Assembly: GCF_010634855.1 (NCBI RefSeq)
Contig: NZ_MWLQ01000007.1
Location: forward strand, 47,443-111,442
Length of the DNA stretch: 64,000 nt
Origin: Microbacterium sp. B35-30
GTDB lineage: Bacteria > Actinomycetota > Actinomycetes > Actinomycetales > Microbacteriaceae
Direction of reading: 5' to 3'
Shown: positions 20,162-29,339 of the stretch, piece after piece
How positions within the stretch are numbered: the stretch's first letter is position 1
How the letters are laid out: the number at the start of each line of letters is the position of its first letter
Notes under the pieces: generated by a model
The model's input: the letters and a program-made list of their open reading frames with translations, nothing else
What the model was told of the DNA's origin: nothing
Database searches by the model: none
Translations under genes and position numbers: made by a program

Positions 20162-20488
20162 TCAGCCCGCTCGACGCTTGAGCTTGCGACGCTCGCGCTC
20201 GCTGAGACCGCCCCAGATGCCGAACCGCTCGTCGTTCTGCAGCGCATACTCGAGGCATTCGCCTCGCACGTCGCACGACGTGCAGATGCGCTTCGCATCA
20301 CGCGTGGAGCCGCCCTTCTCAGGGAAGAACGCCTCCGGATCGGTCTGCGCACACAGTGCGTCGGTCTGCCATGCGAGCGGATTGTCCTCTTCCGCGTCGA
20401 TGTTGCGGCGAACCCCCGGTACCCCCAGTTGAACCGGATCGACGAACCAGTCGTCGGGAACGCCGGAACGGTATTGAGAAACCGTCAT
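20162..20488 (-). CDS. whiB2: WhiB2/WhmD-type iron-sulfur regulator
   Basis: A 108-residue WhiB protein with the four cluster ligands C46, C69, C72, C78 (spacing C-x22-C-x2-C-x5-C), the GIWGG turn and the basic tail ERRKLKRRAG. WhiB proteins bind a 4Fe-4S cluster and modulate the primary sigma factor. Position between manA and the large glycosyltransferase, as in mycobacteria, identifies the WhiB2/WhmD class needed for septation and sporulation-like division control. It has its own promoter and a GGGGGTGAG ribosome site. Confidence 0.92.
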   Translation of the reverse strand: MTVSQYRSGVPDDWFVDPVQLGVPGVRRNIDAEEDNPLAWQTDALCAQTDPEAFFPEKGGSTRDAKRICTSCDVRGECLEYALQNDERFGIWGGLSERERRKLKRRAG

Positions 20489-20538
20489 GTCGTTCTCACC
20501 CCCCGTGATCCTGCTCCACGCTGGTGCGTGTACGGATA

Positions 20539-20567
20539 ATTACACCCGTGTAGTTCACCGAGGTCAA
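20539..20567 (-). promoter_or_regulatory. whiB2 promoter: TTGACC, 17 bp, TGTAAT
   Basis: On the reverse strand TTGACC (20567-20562) and TGTAAT (20544-20539) are separated by 17 bp, close to the primary sigma-factor consensus and the best promoter in the window. It gives a leader of about 45 nt before the ATG at 20488. Confidence 0.75.
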
Positions 20568-20607
20568 GTCGCAGATAGTAAACGCTCAACAACCTCTTGA
20601 ACCTTCA

Positions 20608-20628
20608 CGACGCGCCGACGGCGTGTCG
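20608..20628 (-). terminator. Stem-loop after manA
   Basis: CGACGCGCC and GGCGTGTCG form a 9-bp stem with one G-U/A-C imperfection and a 3-nt GAC loop, 43 nt after the manA stop and before the whiB2 promoter. No U-tract. Confidence 0.4.
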
Positions 20629-20670
20629 CGCTGTGATAACAGTCCGATGAGAAAGCGCGTCCGCGAGCGA

Positions 20671-21819
20671 TCAGCGCCCGGGTTGAGCGATGAACACCTC
20701 GCCCTCCCCCACCACCCGCAGGCCGCCTTCGTCCGGGGTGACGAGGACGGCAGCCCCCGGGGTCAACACGGCGACACCGCCCGAGGTCAGCCCCGTGACC
20801 TGCGGTGTTCCACCGGTGGCGACGGCGATCGCCGGTCCTGCCAGCGCCACCTCCACACCGTCCGGGGCCGGGGTCACGGCGAGCAGCGCGAAGTCATCGA
20901 CCGGCACGTCGTACTGACGGATGCCGTGACCGAGAGCGCGTGCATGGATCACGGGCGGCACGCCCGGCGTCGGGTCGAGCACGCTCACGAGCTCTGCCGC
21001 GTCGACGTGCTTCGGCGTCAGACCGCCCCGCAGCACGTTGTCGCTCGCCGCCATCAGCTCCACGCCGAGGCCGTCGAGATAGGCGTGCAGCACGCCCGCG
21101 GGCACGAACAGCCCCTCGCCGCGACGAAGGGTCACGAGGTTCATGAGCAGCGCCACCACGATGCCGGGATCGCCCGGGAACGCCGCATCCAGTGTTCGCG
21201 CCAGCTCCAGGTCCGCGGCGAACTCGTCGGACTCGGCCGCGACCGCGGCGGCGATCACCTCGCGCGCGGCGTCGGCGCCATCGGACAGGAGCCAGCCGAT
21301 GACCGCCGAGAGCGAGGCATCCGATGCCTCCAGCTGCTGCGCGAGCGGCACTGCACGCGATCCGAGCCCGGCGACGAGGCGGCGTGTCGCCTCGAGATCG
21401 CGCAGGCCGGCCAGCGCACGGAACGTGTCGCTCAACGCCACGATCAGCTCGGGCTTGTGGTTCGCGTCGCGATACGTACGGTCGGCGGCATCTCGCGGGA
21501 CCCCGGCGGCCTCCTCACGCGCGAAGCCCGCCTCGGCCTGCGCCTTCGACGGGTGCGCTTGAATGGAGAGAGCGGATGCCGCCGCCAGCAGCTTCAGCAG
21601 ATACGGCAGCGGCTCGTCGATGCCCGATGCCGCCCCGTCGTCGGCGATCCAGCGGTCGAGCGTGCGGCCGTCGGGGATCTCGGCCGGGTCGCCCGGGTGA
21701 TCTCCGAACCACACCTCCGCCTCGGGGCGGCCGGACGCCGCGCGTCCCTCGAGTTCGGCGAGCAGGGACAGCGAGCCCCATGCGTAGTCGCGGGGGTCGT
21801 TGGCAAGGGGGATCAGCAC
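20671..21819 (-). CDS. manA: Mannose-6-phosphate isomerase, class I
   Basis: A 382-residue enzyme interconverting fructose-6-P and mannose-6-P, feeding GDP-mannose for glycans. Zinc ligands inferred from the type I family: Q87 and H89 (SIQAHP), E124 (NHKPE) and H245 (GVLHAY); the GLTPKHVD segment is also present. Length and cupin C-terminus are normal. The GTG at 21819 is supported by TAGGCT exactly 6 nt upstream, a leaderless arrangement; no ribosome site exists. It is divergent from the O-antigen-ligase-like genes. Confidence 0.96.
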   Translation of the reverse strand: MLIPLANDPRDYAWGSLSLLAELEGRAASGRPEAEVWFGDHPGDPAEIPDGRTLDRWIADDGAASGIDEPLPYLLKLLAAASALSIQAHPSKAQAEAGFAREEAAGVPRDAADRTYRDANHKPELIVALSDTFRALAGLRDLEATRRLVAGLGSRAVPLAQQLEASDASLSAVIGWLLSDGADAAREVIAAAVAAESDEFAADLELARTLDAAFPGDPGIVVALLMNLVTLRRGEGLFVPAGVLHAYLDGLGVELMAASDNVLRGGLTPKHVDAAELVSVLDPTPGVPPVIHARALGHGIRQYDVPVDDFALLAVTPAPDGVEVALAGPAIAVATGGTPQVTGLTSGGVAVLTPGAAVLVTPDEGGLRVVGEGEVFIAQPGR

Positions 21820-21825
21820 CCGGAC

Positions 21826-21831
21826 AGCCTA
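21826..21831 (-). promoter_or_regulatory. manA -10 box TAGGCT, leaderless GTG start
   Basis: TAGGCT on the reverse strand ends 6 nt before the GTG at 21819. Confidence 0.5.
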
Positions 21832-21898
21832 TGACGGAGCACTCGTCTCCCTGTGTTCCTCGCTCGCTCAACGGCCGGGATACGCCAGGGGCGCGCTG

Positions 21899-21904
21899 TA
21901 CCCT
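21899..21904 (+). promoter_or_regulatory. -10 box of O-antigen-ligase-like operon, leaderless type
   Basis: TACCCT ends 7 nt before the ATG at 21912; no ribosome site and no clear -35. Confidence 0.45.
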
Positions 21905-21911
21905 GAGAGCG

Positions 21912-23384
21912 ATGGCCGTCCACTCGAAGCATCCGGCGTCGGCGCCGCCGGGACCGCCGGTCCGCGAGAAGACCGGCCACCTCATGCTGCGCGGCTGGTG
22001 CATCCTCGTGCTGTTCATGGCGCTTTCGGGCACCGCCTGGGTGCACGCGTTCGGCGAGCTCACCGCCACCATCATCACCATCGCCGGCGGCGTGCTGTCG
22101 GCCGTGCTGTGGATCACCCTGCGCCCGCCCGTGCAGTGGCGGCGCCTCCCCTGGTTCGTGGTCGCGTACGTGGTGTGGGCGACGCTGTCGCTCGCGTGGT
22201 CGGCGTGGCCGGCGGCCAGCGCGCTCACGCTCCTGCTGCTGTGGATCACCACGCTGCAGGCGCTGTTCATCGGCAGCGTGCTCACCTGGCGCGAGCTCGT
22301 GCGCGCGATCGCGTCGGCGCTCAAGTGGACGATGGCGCTGTCGTTCGTCTTCGAGCTGTGGGTGTGGGTCTTCGTGCGCGCACCGCTGATGCCGGGCTTC
22401 GTCGTGGAGACGGCGGACGACCCGATCGAGTACTGGTCGCGCAACAACCTCTTCGAGTGGGACAAGCGCATCCAGGGCATCATGGGCAACGCCAATCTGC
22501 TGGCACCAGTGGCGCTGCTCGCGATCATCGTGTTCGGCATCCGTCTCGCATCCGGTGCACCTCGGCGGACGTTCCTGTGGATCTGGGTCGGGCTCTCGGC
22601 GTTCCTGTTCCTGCGAGCGGGATCGGCGACCGCCTACCTCACCGCCGCCGCGGTCGCCGTCGTCCTCGTCACCGTGCTCCTCATGCGCACCGCCACCAAG
22701 CCCGGCGAGCGCACCAAGTACTACGTCGGATACGCGGTGGTCGGGGTCGGTGGCCTGCTCGCACTGTGGCTGCTGCGCGACACGATCTTCACCGCCCTCG
22801 GCCGCAGCGCCGACCTGACGGGCCGGGAGGGCATCTGGGAAGACGTGCTCGAACGCGCGGCGGAACGCCCCTGGACCGGTTGGGGATTCGCGACACCGTG
22901 GGTGCCGTCGGACCCGGCATTCGACGAGTGGATCATCGACCACGGCCAGACCGTCATGCAGGCCCACAACATGTGGGTCGACGTCGCGATGCAGCTCGGG
23001 ATCATCGGGGGCGTGCTGCTGGCCTTCCTCTACTTCGCCTTCGTGTGGCGGGCCTGGTTCTTCGCCGTCGACCGGCCGCGGTGGGATCTCCGCGCCGACC
23101 GCCCCTACTCGCCGCTCACGCTCCTGCCCACGCTCGTGGGCGCCATCCTGCTCGTACAGGGCCTCGCCGAGTCCACACCGCTGCTGCTCTGGGGATGGCT
23201 CTTCGTCGTCATGCTCGGCGCCAAGATCAAGCAGTCGCCGCACGTCGGCGTCGGACCCGCCGAGCAGAGCGCCGCGATCGAGCGCGGCGACGCCGTCGAA
23301 CGCGACGAGCACGCGGGCAGGGAGCCCGGCTCCGAGGCGACCGGAACGACGGCGGGAAGCCGCCCGGCAGGGCGCGACGCGTGA
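21912..23384 (+). CDS. O-antigen ligase/polymerase-like membrane protein (1)
   Basis: A 490-residue protein with about ten membrane helices and the Wzy_C-type region: GNANLLAPVALLAI, then LTGREGIWEDVLERAAERPWTGWGF around residues 300-325 and a following QAHNMWVDVAMQLGIIG with the conserved His. Such proteins transfer or polymerise lipid-linked glycans on the outer face of the membrane. The last 55 residues are a charged, likely disordered tail. It is coupled to a paralogue by a GTGA overlap. Confidence 0.87.
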   Translation: MAVHSKHPASAPPGPPVREKTGHLMLRGWCILVLFMALSGTAWVHAFGELTATIITIAGGVLSAVLWITLRPPVQWRRLPWFVVAYVVWATLSLAWSAWPAASALTLLLLWITTLQALFIGSVLTWRELVRAIASALKWTMALSFVFELWVWVFVRAPLMPGFVVETADDPIEYWSRNNLFEWDKRIQGIMGNANLLAPVALLAIIVFGIRLASGAPRRTFLWIWVGLSAFLFLRAGSATAYLTAAAVAVVLVTVLLMRTATKPGERTKYYVGYAVVGVGGLLALWLLRDTIFTALGRSADLTGREGIWEDVLERAAERPWTGWGFATPWVPSDPAFDEWIIDHGQTVMQAHNMWVDVAMQLGIIGGVLLAFLYFAFVWRAWFFAVDRPRWDLRADRPYSPLTLLPTLVGAILLVQGLAESTPLLLWGWLFVVMLGAKIKQSPHVGVGPAEQSAAIERGDAVERDEHAGREPGSEATGTTAGSRPAGRDA

Positions 23385-24727
23385 CCGACACACCGCGGGA
23401 GGGATCGCCCGGGTGGCTGGGGGCGCTGCTGGACTCGGCATCCTTCGCCCGCGCCTTCACGCTCATCGTCTTCGGGACGGTCTTCTCGGCGTACGCGATC
23501 GAGCGGATCGCCGGCCACGTCACCTACGTGACGATCGTCGCCGGTCTCTGCGTCCTGGGGCTGGCGGTCATGATCGCGCGCCGCCGCGAGATCTCGCTGC
23601 TGCGGCTGGTGCCCACGACCGTGCTCATCTTCATCGGTTGGGCGCTCGCCAGCGTCGCGTGGAGCGGGGACGCGAGCGCGTCGTTCTGGAGCTGGGTGTC
23701 GATGGCGGCGCTGGCATTCCTCGCCGTCGTCATCGGGCACGTGCGGGACACGCTGCAGACCGTGCGCGCGCTCGGCGACGTGCTGCGGCTGCTCCTCAGC
23801 GTGTCGCTCGCGCTCGAGGTGCTGTCGGGCATCCTTCTCGACATCCCCTTCACCTTTCTCGGCATCCAGGGCAACATCGCTCAGCTCGGGCCGGTGCAGG
23901 GCATCTTCGGCACCCGCAACCTGCTCGGCTTCGTCGCGGTGATCGCCCTCATCACCTTCCTCATCGAGTACCGGACGCAGTCGGTGCGGCCCGGCGTCTC
24001 GGTGGCCTCCGTCGTGCTGGCCGGAGGCCTGGCGGCGCTCAGCGACTCCCCCACCGTCGTCGTGCTCGCGCTCGGCGTCGGCCTCGCCGTCGGCGCGCTC
24101 GCGCTCGTGCGGCACGCCCGCGCCGAGCGCCGTGCCGCCCTGCAGCTCACACTCGGGGCCCTCGTCGTCGTCGGTGTGTTCGTCGGCTACGCGGCGCGGC
24201 ATCCGATCATCGCGCTGCTCGGCGCCGGCACCGACTTCTCGATGCGCGTCGAACTGTGGAACCTCATGGTCGACATCCTGCGTCAGAAGCCGGTGCAGGG
24301 CTTCGGCTGGTTCGGAGTCTGGGACCAGCAGGAGTACCCGTTCAACGCCATCAACTACTTGCTCGACACCAACCACGCGACCGGCCTCAACGCCTACTTC
24401 GACGTCGCACTGCAACTCGGGTGGCTGGGCCTCGTATTGTTCCTCGCGGTTGCGGCATTGGCCCTGGCACGATCCTGGCTCGTGGCCGGCGAACGCCGCT
24501 CCGTCGTCTACGCCTGGACCCCGCTCATTCTCGTCACCCTCCTGATCGACTCGATGTTCGAGAGCTTCGTGCTGACCGGGCTCGGCTGGCTCATGTTCGT
24601 GCTGTGCGCAGTGCGGGCGGGACAGTCGCGGTCGTGGCGCGAGCGGCTGGGCAGCGGGACGGATGCCGGCGGCGACGGCCCTGCGGAGGCAGCGGCGCTT
24701 CCCCACGCTGAGGAAGGGAAGGCCTAG
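23381..24727 (+). CDS. O-antigen ligase/polymerase-like membrane protein (2)
   Basis: A 448-residue paralogue of the preceding gene with about ten membrane helices. Matching motifs are GIFGTRNLLGFVAVIAL, MRVELWNLMVDILRQKPVQGFGWFG and TNHATGLNAYFDVALQLGWLG. GTG 23381 overlaps the upstream stop, so both are made together, possibly as a complex or on two acceptors. The end is a short acidic tail. Confidence 0.87.
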   Translation: MTDTPREGSPGWLGALLDSASFARAFTLIVFGTVFSAYAIERIAGHVTYVTIVAGLCVLGLAVMIARRREISLLRLVPTTVLIFIGWALASVAWSGDASASFWSWVSMAALAFLAVVIGHVRDTLQTVRALGDVLRLLLSVSLALEVLSGILLDIPFTFLGIQGNIAQLGPVQGIFGTRNLLGFVAVIALITFLIEYRTQSVRPGVSVASVVLAGGLAALSDSPTVVVLALGVGLAVGALALVRHARAERRAALQLTLGALVVVGVFVGYAARHPIIALLGAGTDFSMRVELWNLMVDILRQKPVQGFGWFGVWDQQEYPFNAINYLLDTNHATGLNAYFDVALQLGWLGLVLFLAVAALALARSWLVAGERRSVVYAWTPLILVTLLIDSMFESFVLTGLGWLMFVLCAVRAGQSRSWRERLGSGTDAGGDGPAEAAALPHAEEGKA

Positions 24728-24798
24728 CGCGGGAGTGCCCCGTCCACAGGCATCAGAAGCAGCGCTCCGCGGCGCTTAGGATCGTCTGGCGGACGCAA

Positions 24799-24825
24799 GG
24801 GCGGCACCACTGGGGTGCGCCGCCT
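24799..24825 (+). terminator. Stem-loop after the O-antigen-ligase-like operon
   Basis: GGCGGC pairs with GCCGCC and ACC with GGT, with a 2-nt bulge, followed by TCTCTG; it lies about 75 nt after the stop at 24727. It is also inside the leader of the next gene (TAGGAT -10-like box at 24777-24782), so it could be an attenuator. Confidence 0.35.
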
Positions 24826-24866
24826 CTCTGACCACAGTGGGTCGCGACGCGGCTGGGGAGACACCT

Positions 24867-26918
24867 GTGGCGGCGATACTCGTCGAGCCTTCGCGGAGCC
24901 GTTCGACCGCACCGCGCCCCGGGTTCATTCCCGAGATCGAAGGCATCCGCGGGCTGGCGCTGACCCTGGTCGTGCTCTTCCACGTATTCGGCAACGGCCG
25001 TGTTTCCGGCGGTGTCGACGTCTTCCTCTTCATCACCGGTTACCTGCTCACGCGCTCGCTGGTCGCGCGGGCGGATATGCGGCGGATCCAGCTCCGTCGC
25101 CAGTACGCTCGGTCGCTCTCTCGACTCGTGCCCGCAGCCACCGCCGTCCTTGTCGCCGTAGGGATCGCGGCGTGGCTGTTCGCCCCTCGCACCCAGTGGA
25201 TTCAGACAGCGCACGAAGTCATGGCATCCGCTCTCTACTACGAGAACTGGGAGCTGATCGAGTCCCAGCTCGCGTACGGTGCCGCCGGGCCGTCGACGAG
25301 CCCGCTGCAGCACTTCTGGTCCCTTTCGGTCCAAGGCCAATTTCTGCTGCTCTGGCCGCTGATGGTGGTCGGCGTCGCGATGTTCACAGGCTCCCGGCCC
25401 CTGGTGCTCCGCCGAGTGGTGCTGTGGGTGGCCATAGCCGTGTCGATCACATCGTTCGGCTACGCCGCTTGGCTCGGCGAGTTCGACCAGCCGGTCGCCT
25501 ACCTCTCCTCGTTCACGCGAGCTTGGGAGATCAGCGCCGGTGCCGTCGCGGCGATCGTGCTGGCGAGGCACTCGATCCGGCGTCGCTGGAAGATGATCCT
25601 GGGCTGGACCGGCCTCTGCATGATCATCTCCTGCGGATTCCTGATCGATGGCGCATCGTCGTTTCCGGGGCCGCCGGCTCTCTGGCCGATCATCGGTGTC
25701 CTGCTCATGGTGATCGGCTCGGGGGCCGCAGGCCGCGCGACCACCGGACGCCTGTTGTCGACGCGGCCAGTTCTCGCCGTCGCCGGGATGTCTTACGCGC
25801 TGTACCTCTGGCATTGGCCCGTCCTCGTCTTCTACATCCAGAGCCAGCACCAGACGCGTGTGGGATGGCGCGGAGCCATCGTCGTCCTCGCGATCTCCCT
25901 GGCACTGGCGTGGGCCACACAGCGCTTCATCGCGAACCCCCTCATGCACGACACGCAGCGCACGCGCAGCGGCGCTCGCCTCATCGCGATGGCCACCATC
26001 GCGTTGCTGATCGCCGGTGCCGCCTGGTCGGCCGCCGCGCTGCTCGAGCGCGAAAGGAATTCGAATCTCGCTCTCGCCGCGTCGTCGGGGCCGGATCATC
26101 CCGGCGCCCTCGCGGGGGTCGGCGCATCGACGGAACGGGAGGTGCCGTTCGTCCCGGCGCCCGACGCGGCCGAGAAGGACCTGCCTGCCGTCTACTCCGA
26201 GGGCTGCGTTCAGAACTACCGGGGCGACGCCAAGTACGACGCCGTGGAGATCTGCGAACCGTACGGCCCGGCGGAGGCGACGAAGACGATCGTGATGTCG
26301 GGGGGCTCGCACGTCGTCCAGTGGCTCCCCGCGCTGTCCGCGATCGCCGACCAGGAGGGTTGGCAGATCATCGTCGTCGATAAGGACGGCTGCCGGCTCT
26401 CCGATCCCGACCTCGACGAGGAACTAGGCCGCTCATGCTCGGCCTGGAACCGGGCTGCCCTCACGACCATCGAATCGCTCGGACCCGATGCCGTGTTCAC
26501 CGTGGCGACGAGGACGCCTGAAGACGACACCGGCGAGACCTTCAACCCGGCGCAGGCCGATCGGTGGCTTCAACTCGTAGACCTCGGGATCCCTGTGGTC
26601 GCGATCCGGGACACCCCCCGATTCACCCTCGACATCCCGACATGCATCTCACGCTCGGAACATCCCGAAGCCTGCGCGCGCGCAAGAAGTGAGATCTTTG
26701 AAGAACAGACACCGGTGGCTTCGGCCGTGCGGGAGAACGAGATGGTGGCGTTGCCGGACTTGACCGACCACTTCTGCACTCTGTCGAGCTGTGGACCGAT
26801 CGTCGGCAACGTCCTGGTCTACCGCGACCGGGACCACATCACTGCAACGTATGCGCGAACGCTCGCGCCGGCGCTGCGCGCGGCGCTTGCCGAGTCCGCG
26901 CCGTGGCTCTTCGACTGA
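24867..26918 (+). CDS. OafA-type acyltransferase with C-terminal SGNH domain (GGSH variant)
   Basis: A 683-residue protein. Residues about 18-395 are an acyltransferase-3 membrane domain with about ten helices, IEGIRGLALTLVVLFH carrying the conserved Arg and His, and HFWSLSVQGQF (149-159), where the usual VEEQ is VQGQ. After a linker, a periplasmic-type SGNH domain has Ser481 in MSGGSH (GGSH instead of GDSH) and a late RDRDH giving the Asp-x-x-His. Such enzymes O-acetylate envelope sugars. The GTG at 24867 is chosen because GGGGAG is 6 nt upstream; an in-frame GTG at 24837 has none. Confidence 0.88.
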   Translation: MAAILVEPSRSRSTAPRPGFIPEIEGIRGLALTLVVLFHVFGNGRVSGGVDVFLFITGYLLTRSLVARADMRRIQLRRQYARSLSRLVPAATAVLVAVGIAAWLFAPRTQWIQTAHEVMASALYYENWELIESQLAYGAAGPSTSPLQHFWSLSVQGQFLLLWPLMVVGVAMFTGSRPLVLRRVVLWVAIAVSITSFGYAAWLGEFDQPVAYLSSFTRAWEISAGAVAAIVLARHSIRRRWKMILGWTGLCMIISCGFLIDGASSFPGPPALWPIIGVLLMVIGSGAAGRATTGRLLSTRPVLAVAGMSYALYLWHWPVLVFYIQSQHQTRVGWRGAIVVLAISLALAWATQRFIANPLMHDTQRTRSGARLIAMATIALLIAGAAWSAAALLERERNSNLALAASSGPDHPGALAGVGASTEREVPFVPAPDAAEKDLPAVYSEGCVQNYRGDAKYDAVEICEPYGPAEATKTIVMSGGSHVVQWLPALSAIADQEGWQIIVVDKDGCRLSDPDLDEELGRSCSAWNRAALTTIESLGPDAVFTVATRTPEDDTGETFNPAQADRWLQLVDLGIPVVAIRDTPRFTLDIPTCISRSEHPEACARARSEIFEEQTPVASAVRENEMVALPDLTDHFCTLSSCGPIVGNVLVYRDRDHITATYARTLAPALRAALAESAPWLFD

Positions 26919-27002
26919 GCTGCCTGAGAGGCTTCCCATACAACGGTGTATCCAAACTCATATGATCTGTGTCATCCCCTCGTCAACCACAGTGAGTGAA
27001 CA

Positions 27003-29339
27003 GTGCGTGAACTTCTCCGTGGCTCGCGTCTTCTTCGCGCGCTCCGCTTCCTGCCTTACCGCGCGTCCTATGCCGTCGCATCCTCGCTGACGCCGATGCG
27101 CCGCAACCGAATCCTCTTCCTCTCCGATTCGCATGCCGGTTTCACCGGCAACATGGCATTCCTGCGCGACGGACTCATCGCGCGGTTTCCGGAGGCAGAC
27201 ATCCGTGCGGTCTTCAAGTCGTCACTGGGGTCCCGCCGTCCCCTCGTCGACGCGTTGCGACTGCCGACCCTGCTCGCCACCAGTCGCGTCATAGTCGTCG
27301 ACGACTTCTATCCCCTGATCTACCCGATCCGCCTGCGTCGAGGCACGCGATTGGTGCAGGTGTGGCACGCGGCCGGGGCATTCAAACGTGTCGGTCACAG
27401 CCGAGCCGGCCTGCCGGGCGGCCCCACGCCGGGAAGCGACATCCATCGGAACTACACCGATGTTTACGTAAGCTCGGAGGGAATCCGGCCCCACTACGCC
27501 GAGGCCTTCGCGATCGATGTGGCTCGGGTGAGGGCGCTCGGGGTACCCCGCACCGACTTCTTCCACGACGTGGATGCTGTCTCCTCGGCGCGGACGCGCG
27601 TTCGCAGCAGACTCGGGGTCGCCGGAGATCAACGACTGGTCCTCTTCGCACCGACATTCCGTGGCAACGGGCAGCTCAGCGCTCACACCGACGAGAGCGC
27701 CGACTGGGTCCAGGTGGCTCGCGAGCTGGGTGGTGGGTGGCAGGTCGCCATTCGGAATCATCCCTTCGCCACTCGCACGGGTGCGACCGTGCCCGCCGGA
27801 CTGATCGACGCCTCCGGGATCGAAGACATGAACGAGCTCCTCGCGGCGGTCGACGTTCTCGTGACCGACTACTCCTCGGCCATCTTCGAATACGCGCTCC
27901 TTCGACGGCCCATCGTCTTCTTCACCCCAGACCTCGAGGACTACGCGACCACACGCGCCTTCTACCGCTCGTTCGCCGAATATGCGATCGGACCCACCAC
28001 CGACTCCGCAGACGAGCTCGCGGGGCTGATCACGCAGGCGCGCGTCGATCCGGCTGCGTACGACAGGTTCCTCATGGAGTTCTGCGGATCACTGGATGGT
28101 CGATCCACGGCGCGTGTCGTCGACGACATCGGGCACCACCTCGACAGTCGTCGCACCGCCCGGCCGACTCTCATCGGGGTCCTGAGGCTCCACCTTGTCG
28201 CCGCCCACGCTGCGCGCGCTGCTCTCTCCGTCGCGAGCGCGCTGATGCGGATCCTTCCCCGACGCCGGAAGGTCACGATGCTCACCCGAGAACACAATCG
28301 CGTTCCCCTCGACTTCGTCCTCCTCGAGAGGGCGATACGTCATCGCGATCCGGACATCGAAGTCAAGGTCATCGCGCGCATGATCCCGCCTGGCATCTTC
28401 CCGAAGATCCGGTACGCCCTTCATCTGCTGGTGGAGACATACCACGTGGCCACGTCGCGCGCGCTGATCGTCGACGGGTACTCGATCGTCGCGAGCGTCG
28501 CGCGGCACGCTGACGGGCTGACTATCGTGCAGATCTGGCACGCTCTGGGTTCGCTCAAGAAGTTCGGACGAAGCATCCTCGGCCGTCAAGAAGGCCGGGA
28601 CCCCCGGGTGGCGAGAGCGTTGCGCATGCACGAGAACTACGATTTCGTGCTGACCAGCGCAGAAGCGTGCCGCGGACCGTACGCGGAGGCTTTCGGCGTG
28701 GACCAGTCAAAGGTTCTGGTCGCACCACTCCCCCGCGTCGACTACCTCCGTGATCCAGAGGCGCGTGCTCTCGCGCGAGCACGCTTCGCAAGGGCCCACC
28801 CCGAAGCCTCTCGCCCGATCGCGCTCTTCGCTCCCACGTTCCGTGCACATGGCACGCCGCCAGGCATCGATGCGGTGCATCTCACGCGGGCTCTCGCTGG
28901 TATCGGCTACACCACCGTCACCAAGCTGCATCCCATCCTGGGAGAGACGGATCACCCCGAGCTCACGGTGGCCATCGGAATGTCGACTCAGGATCTGCTT
29001 CATGTCGCTGACATCTTCATCACGGACTACTCATCCGCGGTGTTCGAAGCGGCCGTGGCGGATGTCCCCTCGTACCTTCTGGCGCCGGACCTCGACCAGT
29101 ATTCGCTGTCGCGCGATTTCTATGTCGACTATCGGACGGCGCTCGGCCTTCCCCTCGCGCGCACGATCGATGAGCTCGTCAGGTCTGTCGAGAACGGCGC
29201 AGCAACGGACGAGCAGTCGAACGAACTGCGCCGGCGCTTCGTCGCCGACTCTCCCACAGCCGCCGCCACAGCCGCCGCTGACGCACTTGCCGCCCTCGCC
29301 CAGGGCTGGACCACCGCTCGGATCGGACAACCGACGTGA
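27003..29339 (+). CDS. Tandem double TagF-type glycerophosphotransferase
   Basis: A 778-residue protein made of two CDP-glycerol:polyglycerophosphate glycerophosphotransferase-type (TagB/TagF) domains in one chain, about 36-385 and about 420-760. Each has the catalytic His pair: H122 (VWHAAG) and H253 (RNHP) in the first, H513 (IWHALG) and H643 (KLHP) in the second, plus TDYSSA with D289 and D675. Both domains therefore look active. The donor could be CDP-glycerol or, given the CDP-ribitol-type gene downstream, CDP-ribitol. GTG 27003 has only a weak ribosome site; TATGAT at 26961-26966 is a plausible -10. Its stop overlaps the next start (GTGA). Confidence 0.9.
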   Translation: MRELLRGSRLLRALRFLPYRASYAVASSLTPMRRNRILFLSDSHAGFTGNMAFLRDGLIARFPEADIRAVFKSSLGSRRPLVDALRLPTLLATSRVIVVDDFYPLIYPIRLRRGTRLVQVWHAAGAFKRVGHSRAGLPGGPTPGSDIHRNYTDVYVSSEGIRPHYAEAFAIDVARVRALGVPRTDFFHDVDAVSSARTRVRSRLGVAGDQRLVLFAPTFRGNGQLSAHTDESADWVQVARELGGGWQVAIRNHPFATRTGATVPAGLIDASGIEDMNELLAAVDVLVTDYSSAIFEYALLRRPIVFFTPDLEDYATTRAFYRSFAEYAIGPTTDSADELAGLITQARVDPAAYDRFLMEFCGSLDGRSTARVVDDIGHHLDSRRTARPTLIGVLRLHLVAAHAARAALSVASALMRILPRRRKVTMLTREHNRVPLDFVLLERAIRHRDPDIEVKVIARMIPPGIFPKIRYALHLLVETYHVATSRALIVDGYSIVASVARHADGLTIVQIWHALGSLKKFGRSILGRQEGRDPRVARALRMHENYDFVLTSAEACRGPYAEAFGVDQSKVLVAPLPRVDYLRDPEARALARARFARAHPEASRPIALFAPTFRAHGTPPGIDAVHLTRALAGIGYTTVTKLHPILGETDHPELTVAIGMSTQDLLHVADIFITDYSSAVFEAAVADVPSYLLAPDLDQYSLSRDFYVDYRTALGLPLARTIDELVRSVENGAATDEQSNELRRRFVADSPTAAATAAADALAALAQGWTTARIGQPT

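Noticed and set aside
17898..20432. 844-residue forward frame over the large glycosyltransferase and whiB2
   Set aside because: Antisense shadow, dominated by Arg/Glu/Gln, typical of high-GC complementary strands.
24867..26918. Reading the GGSH/VQGQ acyltransferase as an inactive pseudogene
   Set aside because: Full length, intact frame, good ribosome site and retained Ser/His argue for a functional variant.
26961..26966. TATGAT as a full promoter for the TagF module
   Set aside because: The -10 is good but no -35 match was found at 16-19 bp, so it is mentioned only under the gene.
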